Positions 1 through 6,975 of a stretch of 64,000 nt of DNA are shown here, one piece after another. Each line of letters starts with the position of its first letter. Position 1 is the stretch's first letter. Source of the DNA: Lachnospiraceae bacterium UBA3804 (GTDB lineage: Bacteria; Bacillota; Clostridia; Lachnospirales; Lachnospiraceae). The position numbers and the translations under genes were made by a program. Under the pieces are notes generated by a model that saw only the letters and a program-made list of their open reading frames with translations, had not been told where the DNA came from and ran no database searches. Where the stretch lies: contig DFEK01000005.1 of the NCBI GenBank assembly GCA_002368665.1, positions 62,001 to 126,000 of the forward strand, written 5' to 3'.

Positions 1-30
1 CGGGCGGTTTTTACCGCCCGTTTTTATTTT
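1..30 (+). terminator. Intrinsic terminator
   Basis: A CGGGCGG/CCGCCCG stem with a TTTTTA loop is followed by a T-rich run. It ends a transcript from a gene left of the window. A near-identical hairpin lies at 2582-2610. Confidence 0.8.
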
Positions 31-50
31 CTTTGTGCAATACGTAGAAA

Positions 51-75
51 ATCCGGGGATTTCCCCGGATTTTTG
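51..75 (+). terminator. Second terminator-like hairpin
   Basis: ATCCGGGG/CCCCGGAT is a perfect stem with a very short loop, followed by TTTTG. It probably backs up the terminator at 1-30. Confidence 0.55.
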
Positions 76-316
76 AATTGGGTGTTGATTCTGCAGTTTG
101 TTCATGCTACGATTCTTTCACAATGAGAGTTTGAGATGAACCAACATAGGAGTATCTTTTGATACGAATTGTAATAGCAGCCAAACTCTTTCATCAGGAT
201 TCTAATGCCGGATTCCCGGCAGATGCAAATCGCATCAAAATTTCCTGTTTAAACACAACTTTATAATCATTGTTTTAAGCAGGAGAATTGCCAACCTCCT
301 GCAGAAAGGAGTGTGC
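76..316. other. Non-coding leader before the Rpn-like gene
   Basis: No credible gene is seen on either strand. A TATAAT hexamer at 262-267 could be a -10 element for the next gene, but no convincing -35 sits 16-18 bases upstream. GCCGG/CCGGC near 209-222 makes a small hairpin. Confidence 0.4.
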
Positions 317-1270
317 ATGGCAAAAAGCGAAGCTGTAACAAGAAACGAGCCTGTATCAAGAAATGATGGCTCATCTTCGGAGAGTTCGTCTTCCGGAAAC
401 CGCGAGTTTAAGGGGGATGTTTTCTCCATGTTGATGAGAGAACCCAAGTATGCATTGCAGGTATATAATGCGCTGAATCATTCCGATTATTCAAATCCGG
501 AGGAGATTCAGATCATTACCACAAATCATGGGGTATCGCTTTCTATCCGGAACGATGCATCCTTTATGATCGACAGGCATGTGAATTATTATGAGCACCA
601 GTCCACATACAGCCCGAATATGCCCCTCCGGTGCCTGATTTATTATATTCACGATTTGAAAGAATTCGTAAAATATGATAAGAAAGATTTATACAGCAGA
701 AGGATGATTCCGATTCCGACGCCGCATTTTGTGATTTTCTATAACGGAGAGGATAAAAGACCGGAAACGGAAGTTATGCGACTGTCCGCAGCCTTTTATC
801 ATCAAACGGAAGAGCCGGAATTAGAAGTGATCTGCACGGCATACAATATCAATCCCTCCTTTAACGAGGAATTGAAAGAAAAAGCCGGCGTTTTATACGG
901 GTATACGCATTTTGTGGAAAAGGTCAGAACCTACAGAGAAACGGAAGTATCCTTAAGAGCAGCCATCGACCGGGCAATTGATGAGTGCATAGAGGAAGAT
1001 ATATTAAGAGATTTCTTCCTAAATAACAGAGATGAGGTGGTCAAAGTGACAGATATTGATATGACATTTGAAACCAGACTGCAATATGTAAAGCGCGATT
1101 CCTACGAGGAAGGTTTAGAGGATGGAAGAGCCGAAGGAAGAGAAGAAGGAAGAGCCGAAGAACGATTGCGCGCAGAAACTGCAGAAAGAAGAGCCAATGC
1201 TGCAGAAACAAGAGTGGATGCTCTCCAGAAAGAGCTGGATCAATTAAAGAAACAACTTTCGAAGGATTGA
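317..1270 (+). CDS. Rpn/PD-(D/E)XK nuclease-family transposase-like protein
   Basis: A 317-residue protein of the Rpn (YhgA-like, PD-(D/E)XK) family, whose known members promote RecA-independent recombination by DNA cleavage. Family hallmarks are visible: D86 followed by EHQS at 93-96 and NMPLR, then FVIFYNGE at 138-145. The first 30 residues are Ser-rich and the last 70 form a charged, repetitive coiled coil (EGxEDGRAEGREEGRAE type). The ATG at 317 is preferred over the in-frame GTG at 311 because AGAAAGGAG ends at 311. The gene stands alone and is followed by the TATG-repeat micro-ORF. Whether it is still an active nuclease cannot be told from sequence. Confidence 0.8.
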   Translation: MAKSEAVTRNEPVSRNDGSSSESSSSGNREFKGDVFSMLMREPKYALQVYNALNHSDYSNPEEIQIITTNHGVSLSIRNDASFMIDRHVNYYEHQSTYSPNMPLRCLIYYIHDLKEFVKYDKKDLYSRRMIPIPTPHFVIFYNGEDKRPETEVMRLSAAFYHQTEEPELEVICTAYNINPSFNEELKEKAGVLYGYTHFVEKVRTYRETEVSLRAAIDRAIDECIEEDILRDFFLNNRDEVVKVTDIDMTFETRLQYVKRDSYEEGLEDGRAEGREEGRAEERLRAETAERRANAAETRVDALQKELDQLKKQLSKD

Positions 1271-1327
1271 TAATCTCTCATTTTTGTGCTAATCTTCCAT
1301 AAAGAAAAGAAATCGGAGGATTGACAG

Positions 1328-1468
1328 ATGGCAAAGCCGGAATACAATGCTTATGTATGTATGTATGTATGTATGTATGTATGTATGTATGTATGGGCGG
1401 AGCCTGCAAATCCGGTAAGTAGAGGTATTGTAAAAGATAATAAGAAAAGAGATAAAGCCACAGGATGA
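1328..1468 (+). CDS. Micro-ORF containing a TATG repeat tract
   Basis: A 46-codon ORF starts at ATG 1328 behind a good ribosome site (GGAGGA at 1316-1321). It encodes MAKPEYNAY, then a Tyr-Val-Cys-Met periodic stretch from the tetranucleotide repeat, then a basic tail. Its TGA falls inside the terminator hairpin. Any gain or loss of a repeat unit shifts the frame, so it may be a phase-variable peptide, a leader peptide or a decayed gene. No family is recognised. Confidence 0.35.
   Translation: MAKPEYNAYVCMYVCMYVCMYVWAEPANPVSRGIVKDNKKRDKATG
1352..1395. repeat. TATG tetranucleotide microsatellite, 11 units
   Basis: Eleven perfect, uninterrupted TATG units. Tracts of this kind are prone to slipped-strand change, and four is not a multiple of three, so each step alters the frame of the overlapping ORF. 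Confidence 0.98.
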
Positions 1469-1488
1469 TTCTGTCCTGTGGTTTTTTT
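1458..1488 (+). terminator. Intrinsic terminator
   Basis: CCACAGGA (1458-1465) pairs perfectly with TCCTGTGG (1474-1481), followed by seven T. It closes the micro-ORF or the Rpn-like transcription unit. Confidence 0.85.
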
Positions 1489-1544
1489 GCGGAAAATACT
1501 ATTACTCAAACAAAATGACATGGAGAACGGGAATGGAGGATTCT

Positions 1545-2474
1545 ATGAAAAACGTTAAAATGCATGAAAATTTTAAAAAATTAATAGGAGGATCTAGGTT
1601 AGTATTTGCTGGCGCAGGACTTGGTGCAACATTATTAATGACTGGATGCTCTGGATGTGCTGTTGAAAAAGAACCAGCATCAGAAGTAGTAGTTGAAACT
1701 TCTGAAACACCATCTCAAATAGAGATTATTGAAACTTCTGAACAACCAAGTGAAGAGATTAGTGAAGAAATTAGTGAAGAACCTGTAGTTGAAGAAGCTG
1801 AACTACCTGAATTACCAATTTTAGATGAAAATGGTAATGCATATGTTCCAGGTATGTTTTCTACTGAAGATGTATATGCTGCCATTGATAGAATGGTTGC
1901 TGAAAATGATTTTGAAAATGATCTAGAAAGAGATAAAGCTATTGCTATGATTATTTATATTAACAGCCCATACATTAGTAAAGATACTTTCGTGGCAGTT
2001 AAAGATGATTACTTAGGTAATATATATGAAAGTGATATTAATCAATTTTGCTGGGATTATATTGGCAAAGGTACATCTAAGGTGCCTGTTAACTATTTAT
2101 TTCTTGATGAAAAACAAGGCGATGCAGCATTGCAAATTGTAAATTATTGTAATTCAGATAATTATTCTCGCGAAGAGTACGATGAATATGCTCTAGATTT
2201 TGTTGTGTTATCAAAGGAAAAGGGCGGCTATAATCCAATAAATTTAGTTTTAAATTCATTAGACAAATCACGCAGTTTAAAAAAGAGCTTTGACGACATT
2301 GATGAACTAATATATCTTTGCTATGGCTATAAAGAGGTAGCAATTGACAACATAGGTAATTATCGCATAGAAAAAACATTTGGCGATGGTAAAACTTATC
2401 AATTTGATACAACTGTAAGAGGAAACTATAATTCTTACCATAGCTCTCATACAGAAAAAAGCTCGGGTAAGTGA
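1545..2474 (+). CDS. AT-rich predicted lipoprotein, unknown function
   Basis: A 309-residue secreted protein with a lipoprotein signal: basic start, hydrophobic stretch at 19-33 and lipobox LMTG-C with Cys35. An acidic, low-complexity Glu/Ser/Thr linker follows (about 45-90), then a 200-residue domain I do not recognise. ATG 1545 is chosen over 1515 because GGAGGA lies at 1535-1540. Base and codon use are clearly more AT-rich than in neighbours, with many TTA, AGA and AAT codons, which suggests recent transfer. The C-terminus is short and polar with no anchor besides the lipid. Confidence 0.75.
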   Translation: MKNVKMHENFKKLIGGSRLVFAGAGLGATLLMTGCSGCAVEKEPASEVVVETSETPSQIEIIETSEQPSEEISEEISEEPVVEEAELPELPILDENGNAYVPGMFSTEDVYAAIDRMVAENDFENDLERDKAIAMIIYINSPYISKDTFVAVKDDYLGNIYESDINQFCWDYIGKGTSKVPVNYLFLDEKQGDAALQIVNYCNSDNYSREEYDEYALDFVVLSKEKGGYNPINLVLNSLDKSRSLKKSFDDIDELIYLCYGYKEVAIDNIGNYRIEKTFGDGKTYQFDTTVRGNYNSYHSSHTEKSSGK

Positions 2475-2581
2475 TTTTTTTGCCAACAGTACACAGTTTT
2501 ACACCGAGGTTTTTATAATTTACGGTGACTGTCCACATTAAATCCTTTGACAAGCTAGAATACTGTAAAATCAATACTTTG

Positions 2582-2610
2582 CGGGCGGTTTTTATCGCCC
2601 GTTTTCTTTT
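2582..2610 (+). terminator. Intrinsic terminator
   Basis: CGGGCG and CGCCCG form a stem followed by TTTTCTTTT. The first 20 bases match the terminator at position 1 with one mismatch. Confidence 0.8.
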
Positions 2611-2618
2611 ATAGAGTA

Positions 2619-2647
2619 TTGAACATGAACTTAAATGATGTTAAGAT
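2619..2647 (+). promoter_or_regulatory. Possible sigma-A promoter
   Basis: TTGAAC (2619-2624), 17-base spacer, TAAGAT (2642-2647). It could drive the small genes starting at 2784. A CGGAG/CTCCG hairpin lies in the presumed leader at 2699-2715. Confidence 0.4.
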
Positions 2648-2783
2648 TCTAACAATATTAGTTTATTCTTTTATTATTCCTTAACGGAATTCTACAAGCG
2701 GAGGAACTCGCTCCGAATATCCTTTTAATCAATTTATTATTCATTGTTTTTCCCCGTGGCAAAGACTATAATGGAGGTGAAGT

Positions 2784-3032
2784 ATGTCTATTACATCTTT
2801 TCCTTTGGACTCAAAGGGAAATCCTTTTCTGAAGCCGACATTTTGGCTTGGAAAGCAGGAGTACGGCAAAATTGTCGGCGAAATCAATCTCATTTATTAT
2901 GCTCAGTATGCGGACAATCTGATTTGTGCCCATGCCTCGTTTGGCATGGATGGATTTGTTTATGTATATTGGTTCGAGAATCATGGGTTTAATGACTACA
3001 ATTTCTTTTGGCGGGTCAGGGACAACCATTAA
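2784..3032 (+). CDS. Small protein of unknown function
   Basis: An 82-residue soluble protein rich in Phe, Tyr and Trp, with no signal peptide or membrane segment. The start is supported by a strong ribosome site, GGAGGTGA at 2773-2780. An overlapping reading frame at 2744-2992 lacks such a site and is rejected. It is followed after 11 bases by another small unknown gene and then recU, so the three may be co-transcribed. No family is recognised. Confidence 0.65.
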   Translation: MSITSFPLDSKGNPFLKPTFWLGKQEYGKIVGEINLIYYAQYADNLICAHASFGMDGFVYVYWFENHGFNDYNFFWRVRDNH

Positions 3033-3043
3033 GGAGGATCGAG

Positions 3044-3274
3044 ATGATTGGTATTGAAGAATTTACATCGAAACTGAATACAGTTAAGGGATCATATTAT
3101 GGATTTGTAGTTGCTGTTTTAACATACGTCAAAGATAATGCGTCCAGACTGGAAAACGTAAACCGCTTTATGGATATGAATCCGCATACAACTACATCTG
3201 ACATTTTATTGTTTATATCAAATCAGGATGATTTCTATGAGACAACAGCACCGCTTCAGGTGCAGGTCGGATAA
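3044..3274 (+). CDS. Small protein of unknown function
   Basis: A 76-residue protein starting at ATG 3044 behind AAGGAGG (3031-3037); the upstream in-frame extension to 3008 overlaps the previous gene and is not used. The middle is helical and amphipathic (YGFVVAVLTYVKDNASRLENV) and the end is acidic then polar. It sits 21 bases before recU. No family is recognised. Confidence 0.6.
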   Translation: MIGIEEFTSKLNTVKGSYYGFVVAVLTYVKDNASRLENVNRFMDMNPHTTTSDILLFISNQDDFYETTAPLQVQVG

Positions 3275-3295
3275 AAACCATCCACCGGAGATACA

Positions 3296-3829
3296 ATGGC
3301 GACGTGGAAATCAAGAGGTCTGAGAGGCTCCGTCCTTGAGGACATGATTAACCGAACAAATGAAAAATACCGCGAGGCGGGACTGGCACTGATCCAGAAA
3401 ATTCCGACGCCGATTACGCCGATCGAGATTGACCAGAAGAGCAGGCACATAACTCTTGCCTATTTTGATCAGAAAAGTACGGTCGATTATATCGGTGCGG
3501 TGCAGGGTGTTCCGGTCTGTTTTGATGCGAAGGAGAGCGCCACGGACACCTTCTCTTTGCAGAATATCCATGAACATCAGGTAAAATTCATGGGCGATTT
3601 CGAGGCGCAGGGAGGCGTGGCATTTTTCCTAATCTACTATAAAAGCAGGGATGAATTGTATTATCTTCCGTACGAGTATCTGAAACTTTTCTGGGACAGG
3701 GCCGCAAACGGCGGGCGCAAAAGTTTCCGCCACGAGGAACTCAACCCGGCCTATGTGATCCCGAAGGTCGAGGGAGTGCTGGTACCTTATCTGGAAGTTT
3801 TGAAAATTGATTTGGAAGACAGAGAATAA
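3296..3829 (+). CDS. recU: Holliday junction resolvase RecU
   Basis: A 177-residue RecU, the Gram-positive endonuclease that resolves Holliday junctions in recombination and chromosome segregation. The family pattern is clear: NRTNEKYR near 19-26, KIPTPI at 35-40, then the catalytic region TVDYIG (D64), FDAKES (D77, K79) and HQVKFM. In Bacillus RecU the residue at 77 is Glu, so Asp here is a conservative change. GGAG at 3286-3289 supports the start. In many Firmicutes recU neighbours a penicillin-binding protein gene; here it precedes prmA instead. Confidence 0.88.
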   Translation: MATWKSRGLRGSVLEDMINRTNEKYREAGLALIQKIPTPITPIEIDQKSRHITLAYFDQKSTVDYIGAVQGVPVCFDAKESATDTFSLQNIHEHQVKFMGDFEAQGGVAFFLIYYKSRDELYYLPYEYLKLFWDRAANGGRKSFRHEELNPAYVIPKVEGVLVPYLEVLKIDLEDRE

Positions 3830-3883
3830 GACTACATACATAAGACGATTCGCCGCGCAGGCGGACGAAAGGAAGCAATAATC

Positions 3884-4846
3884 ATGAAGTGGAAAAAGAT
3901 CACAATTAAGACCATCACCGACGCGGAGGATATTCTGATCTGCAACTTGGAAGACGTGGGTCTGGAAGGCGCGCAGATTGAAGACAAAATCCCCTTAACG
4001 CCCCTGGAAAAGGAGCAGATGTTTGTCGACATTCTTCCGCAGACCGAGGAGGATGACGGTGTGGCATATTTGAATTTCTTTGTGGAAGATAACGAGGACC
4101 TTGATTTTGATGCGCTGCTTGCCGATGTGAAGACGGTTCTTGAAGAGACGAAGCAGTACTGCGATATCGGAGAAGGCACGATCACGACATCCGAAACCGA
4201 GGATCTTGACTGGGTGAATAACTGGAAAAAATACTTCCACCAGTTTACGATCGACGACCTTCTGATCATCCCTTCCTGGGAGGAGCCGGAAGATTTAAAA
4301 CATACGGGCAAAGTGCTTCATATCGACCCGGGTACCGCATTCGGAACCGGTGCGCATGAAACAACCAGACTCTGCATCCGTCAGATCAGAAAATTCGTCA
4401 CTCCCGACACCGAAATCCTCGATGTCGGCTGCGGCAGCGGAATTCTGGCGATTGTGGCTTTGATGTACGGTGCAAAACATGCCAAGGGAACGGATCTGGA
4501 TCCCTGTGCTTTGGATGCAACCAAAGAGAATATGGCAAAGAACGGTATTTCCGAAGAAGATTTCGAAATGATCATCGGAAACATCATTACCGAGAAGAGC
4601 GTACAGGACTGGGCGGGATACAACTGCTATGACATCGTAGTTGCCAATATCCTGCATACCGTTTTGGAACCGCTTACACCTGTAGTTGTAAATCAGATTA
4701 AACCCGGCGGAATCTATATTACTTCCGGTATCATCGCCGAGAAGGAAGATTTCGTTGTGGATGTTGTTAAGAAAGCCGGCCTTGAACTGATCGAGGTCAC
4801 CCGCGACGGAGAGTGGGTATCCGTGACGGCAAGAAAACCGGAGTAG
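3884..4846 (+). CDS. prmA: Ribosomal protein L11 methyltransferase
   Basis: A 320-residue PrmA, the SAM-dependent enzyme that methylates ribosomal protein L11. The N-terminal half is the substrate-recognition domain (WVNNWKKYF near 110) and the C-terminal half a Rossmann methyltransferase with DPGTAFGTGAHETT, motif I LDVGCGSGILAI, and the post-motif VVANIL. Length is normal. It starts 54 bases after recU behind GAAAGGAAG and is followed 31 bases later by rsmE, the usual prmA-rsmE pairing of Firmicutes. Confidence 0.95.
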   Translation: MKWKKITIKTITDAEDILICNLEDVGLEGAQIEDKIPLTPLEKEQMFVDILPQTEEDDGVAYLNFFVEDNEDLDFDALLADVKTVLEETKQYCDIGEGTITTSETEDLDWVNNWKKYFHQFTIDDLLIIPSWEEPEDLKHTGKVLHIDPGTAFGTGAHETTRLCIRQIRKFVTPDTEILDVGCGSGILAIVALMYGAKHAKGTDLDPCALDATKENMAKNGISEEDFEMIIGNIITEKSVQDWAGYNCYDIVVANILHTVLEPLTPVVVNQIKPGGIYITSGIIAEKEDFVVDVVKKAGLELIEVTRDGEWVSVTARKPE

Positions 4847-4877
4847 GCCTGAGTAAACCTGAGCAAGTTAGAGAAGT

Positions 4878-5690
4878 ATGTATCATTTTTTCGTTGATAA
4901 ACAGAATATCGACACAGTGAATAATCGTGTCATCATCGAGGGCGGAGATGTCAATCATATCCGCAACGTTCTTCGCATGCGCCCGGGTGAGGAAATCAGT
5001 GTGGGAACCGGCGAAGACGACAACGAATACCGTTGCGAGATCGAAAGCCTCGAAGAAGACAGAGTCACCTGCATTTTGCGGTTCATCAAATCATCCGACG
5101 TCGAAAGCCCTGCGGACATCATTCTCTTCCAGGGCCTTCCCAAAGCGGACAAGATGGAGATGATCATCCAAAAATGCGTGGAGCTTGGCGTAGCGGAAAT
5201 TGTACCGGTCAGCTGTGAAAGATGCATAGTGAAACTGGATGATAAAAAAGCCGATGCCAAGGTCAAGCGCTGGCAGGGCATTGCGGAGGCGGCGGCAAAG
5301 CAGAGTAAGCGCGCCGTGATTCCCGGGATTACAATGCCGCTTTCCATGAAGGATGCGTTAAAGAAAGCATCCGGCATGGATATTAAGATCATTCCCTACG
5401 AACTTGCAAGGGGAATGGAGAAAACCGCGGAGGTTTTCGGAAAGATTTCCGGGTTAAAAGTGGAGAATAATACAGAGAATAAAGCAGAGAATAAGTCAGA
5501 AAACAATACAGAAAGAAGACCGCAGATTGCCGTGTTTATCGGACCGGAAGGCGGTTTTACGGAAGAAGAAATTAAACTTGCGAAAGAGTGCGGCGTAGAA
5601 CCGGTTTCTTTGGGCAAGCGAATTTTGCGTACCGAGACGGCGGGGCTTGCCGTAATTTCCTGGATTGATTTCTGCCTGGAGGTACAATAA
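4878..5690 (+). CDS. rsmE: 16S rRNA m3U1498 methyltransferase with Asn-rich insert
   Basis: A 270-residue SPOUT methyltransferase that methylates U1498 of 16S rRNA. Visible features are an N-terminal PUA-like domain (HIRNVLRM near 27-34), QGLPKADKMEMIIQKCVELG, and the SAM-binding knot with FIGPEGGFTEEE and LGKRILRTETA near the end. It is about 20 residues longer than usual because of a low-complexity ENN/ENK repeat at roughly 195-214, just before the FIGPEGG strand. The ribosome site is weak (AGAGAAG), consistent with coupling to prmA. Confidence 0.93.
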   Translation: MYHFFVDKQNIDTVNNRVIIEGGDVNHIRNVLRMRPGEEISVGTGEDDNEYRCEIESLEEDRVTCILRFIKSSDVESPADIILFQGLPKADKMEMIIQKCVELGVAEIVPVSCERCIVKLDDKKADAKVKRWQGIAEAAAKQSKRAVIPGITMPLSMKDALKKASGMDIKIIPYELARGMEKTAEVFGKISGLKVENNTENKAENKSENNTERRPQIAVFIGPEGGFTEEEIKLAKECGVEPVSLGKRILRTETAGLAVISWIDFCLEVQ

Positions 5691-5766
5691 TCAGAAATTA
5701 ACGCGGGCCCAAATGTTGCATCGCAACTTTTGCACCATTAAGAAATATATAATTTTGGAGCTGAAC

Positions 5767-6936
5767 ATGGAATGTTATCTGGATAATTCCGCAACGACGA
5801 AATGCCTTGACGAGGTCGTGGAAGTTGTTACGGATTGCATGAGAAATACATACGGAAATCCTTCGAGCATGCACTTAAAAGGTGTGGAAGCGGAGAATAT
5901 CCTTCGCTCGGCCAAGGAAACCATCGCAAGGACGCTTAAAGTCGAAGAGAAGGAAATCTTCTTTACATCCGGCGGTACGGAGTCGGATAACTGGGCGATT
6001 TTGCAGTCCGCAAGAGCCAACAGGCGGAGCGGAATGCATGTGATCACAACGAAGATCGAACACGCGGCGGTTTTAAGCTGCTTTAAACAACTGGAAAAAG
6101 AAGGCTTCGAGGTTACTTACCTTTCCGTGGATGAGTACGGAAGAGTCTCCATTGAAGAATTGAAGGAAGCCCTGAAACCGGAAACCATTCTGGTATCCGT
6201 TATGGGCGTCAATAATGAGATCGGAACCGTGGAACCGCTTGCCGAAATCGGGGAATGCATCAAGGCTTCCAATCCGAAGACGCTGTTCCATGTGGACGCT
6301 GTGCAGATGTACGGCAAACTTCCGATCTATCCGAAGCGCATGAAGATCGACATGCTCTCGGTTTCCGGTCATAAGATCCACGGTCCGAAGGGTGTGGGAT
6401 TCTTATATATTTCGGACAAAGTAAAGATCACTCCGCTGATTCTGGGAGGAGGACAGCAAAAAGGCATGCGCTCCGGCACCGACAATGTGCCCGGAATTGC
6501 AGGACTTTCAAAGGCTGCCGAAATCATCTGCGGCTCGATGGAGGAAGAATGTGCCCAAATGTCCGCATTAAGGGACCTGCTTGTTGCCAAAGTATCCGCA
6601 ATCGAAGGCGTTACGGTGAACGGACCGGCCGCTAAAGAAGAGACAAAAGCATTTGCCGCACCGCATATCGTAAGTGTTTCCGTATCCGGAGTCCGGGCGG
6701 AAGTCCTTTTGCATGCACTTGAAGAAAAAGGAATCTATATATCTTCCGGCAGCGCCTGCGCGTCCAACAAACCGGCGGTTTCGGAGACTTTAAAGGCCAT
6801 CGGCGTAAAGAAAGAACTTCTGGATTCCACAATCCGTTTCTCCTTCAGCAGATTTACGACGGAAGAAGAAATCTGTTACGCGGCTTCTTCCCTCGCACAG
6901 GTTATAGAGACACTCAGGAAGTACACCAGACGATAG
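5767..6936 (+). CDS. Cysteine desulfurase (NifS/IscS class)
   Basis: A 389-residue PLP enzyme that takes sulfur from cysteine for thiolation. Seen: N-terminal YLDNSATT, FTSGGTESDNWAI, the PLP lysine K203 in SGHKIHGPKG, and active-site loop Cys331 in SSGSACAS. The start is ATG 5767 with TTGGAG at 5755-5760; the longer frame from 5665 overlaps rsmE and adds unrelated sequence. In Firmicutes such a desulfurase usually sits directly before thiI and feeds it sulfur for tRNA 4-thiouridine; here thiI is 3 kb downstream with a two-component pair between them. Confidence 0.93.
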   Translation: MECYLDNSATTKCLDEVVEVVTDCMRNTYGNPSSMHLKGVEAENILRSAKETIARTLKVEEKEIFFTSGGTESDNWAILQSARANRRSGMHVITTKIEHAAVLSCFKQLEKEGFEVTYLSVDEYGRVSIEELKEALKPETILVSVMGVNNEIGTVEPLAEIGECIKASNPKTLFHVDAVQMYGKLPIYPKRMKIDMLSVSGHKIHGPKGVGFLYISDKVKITPLILGGGQQKGMRSGTDNVPGIAGLSKAAEIICGSMEEECAQMSALRDLLVAKVSAIEGVTVNGPAAKEETKAFAAPHIVSVSVSGVRAEVLLHALEEKGIYISSGSACASNKPAVSETLKAIGVKKELLDSTIRFSFSRFTTEEEICYAASSLAQVIETLRKYTRR

Positions 6937-6975
6937 ACTCTTTAAGAAGGGTCGTAAGCAAACGAAAGGACGATT

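Noticed and set aside
2089..2574. Minus-strand 161-codon frame opposite the lipoprotein
   Set aside because: Shadow frame of an AT-rich gene, with no ribosome site or recognisable product.
2744..2772. Promoter-like TTGTTT-17-TATAAT
   Set aside because: A transcript from it would start inside the ribosome site of the gene at 2784, so it could not serve that gene.
2744..2992. Second reading frame overlapping the small gene at 2784-3032
   Set aside because: It has no ribosome site before its start, and the 2784 frame has a strong GGAGGTGA.
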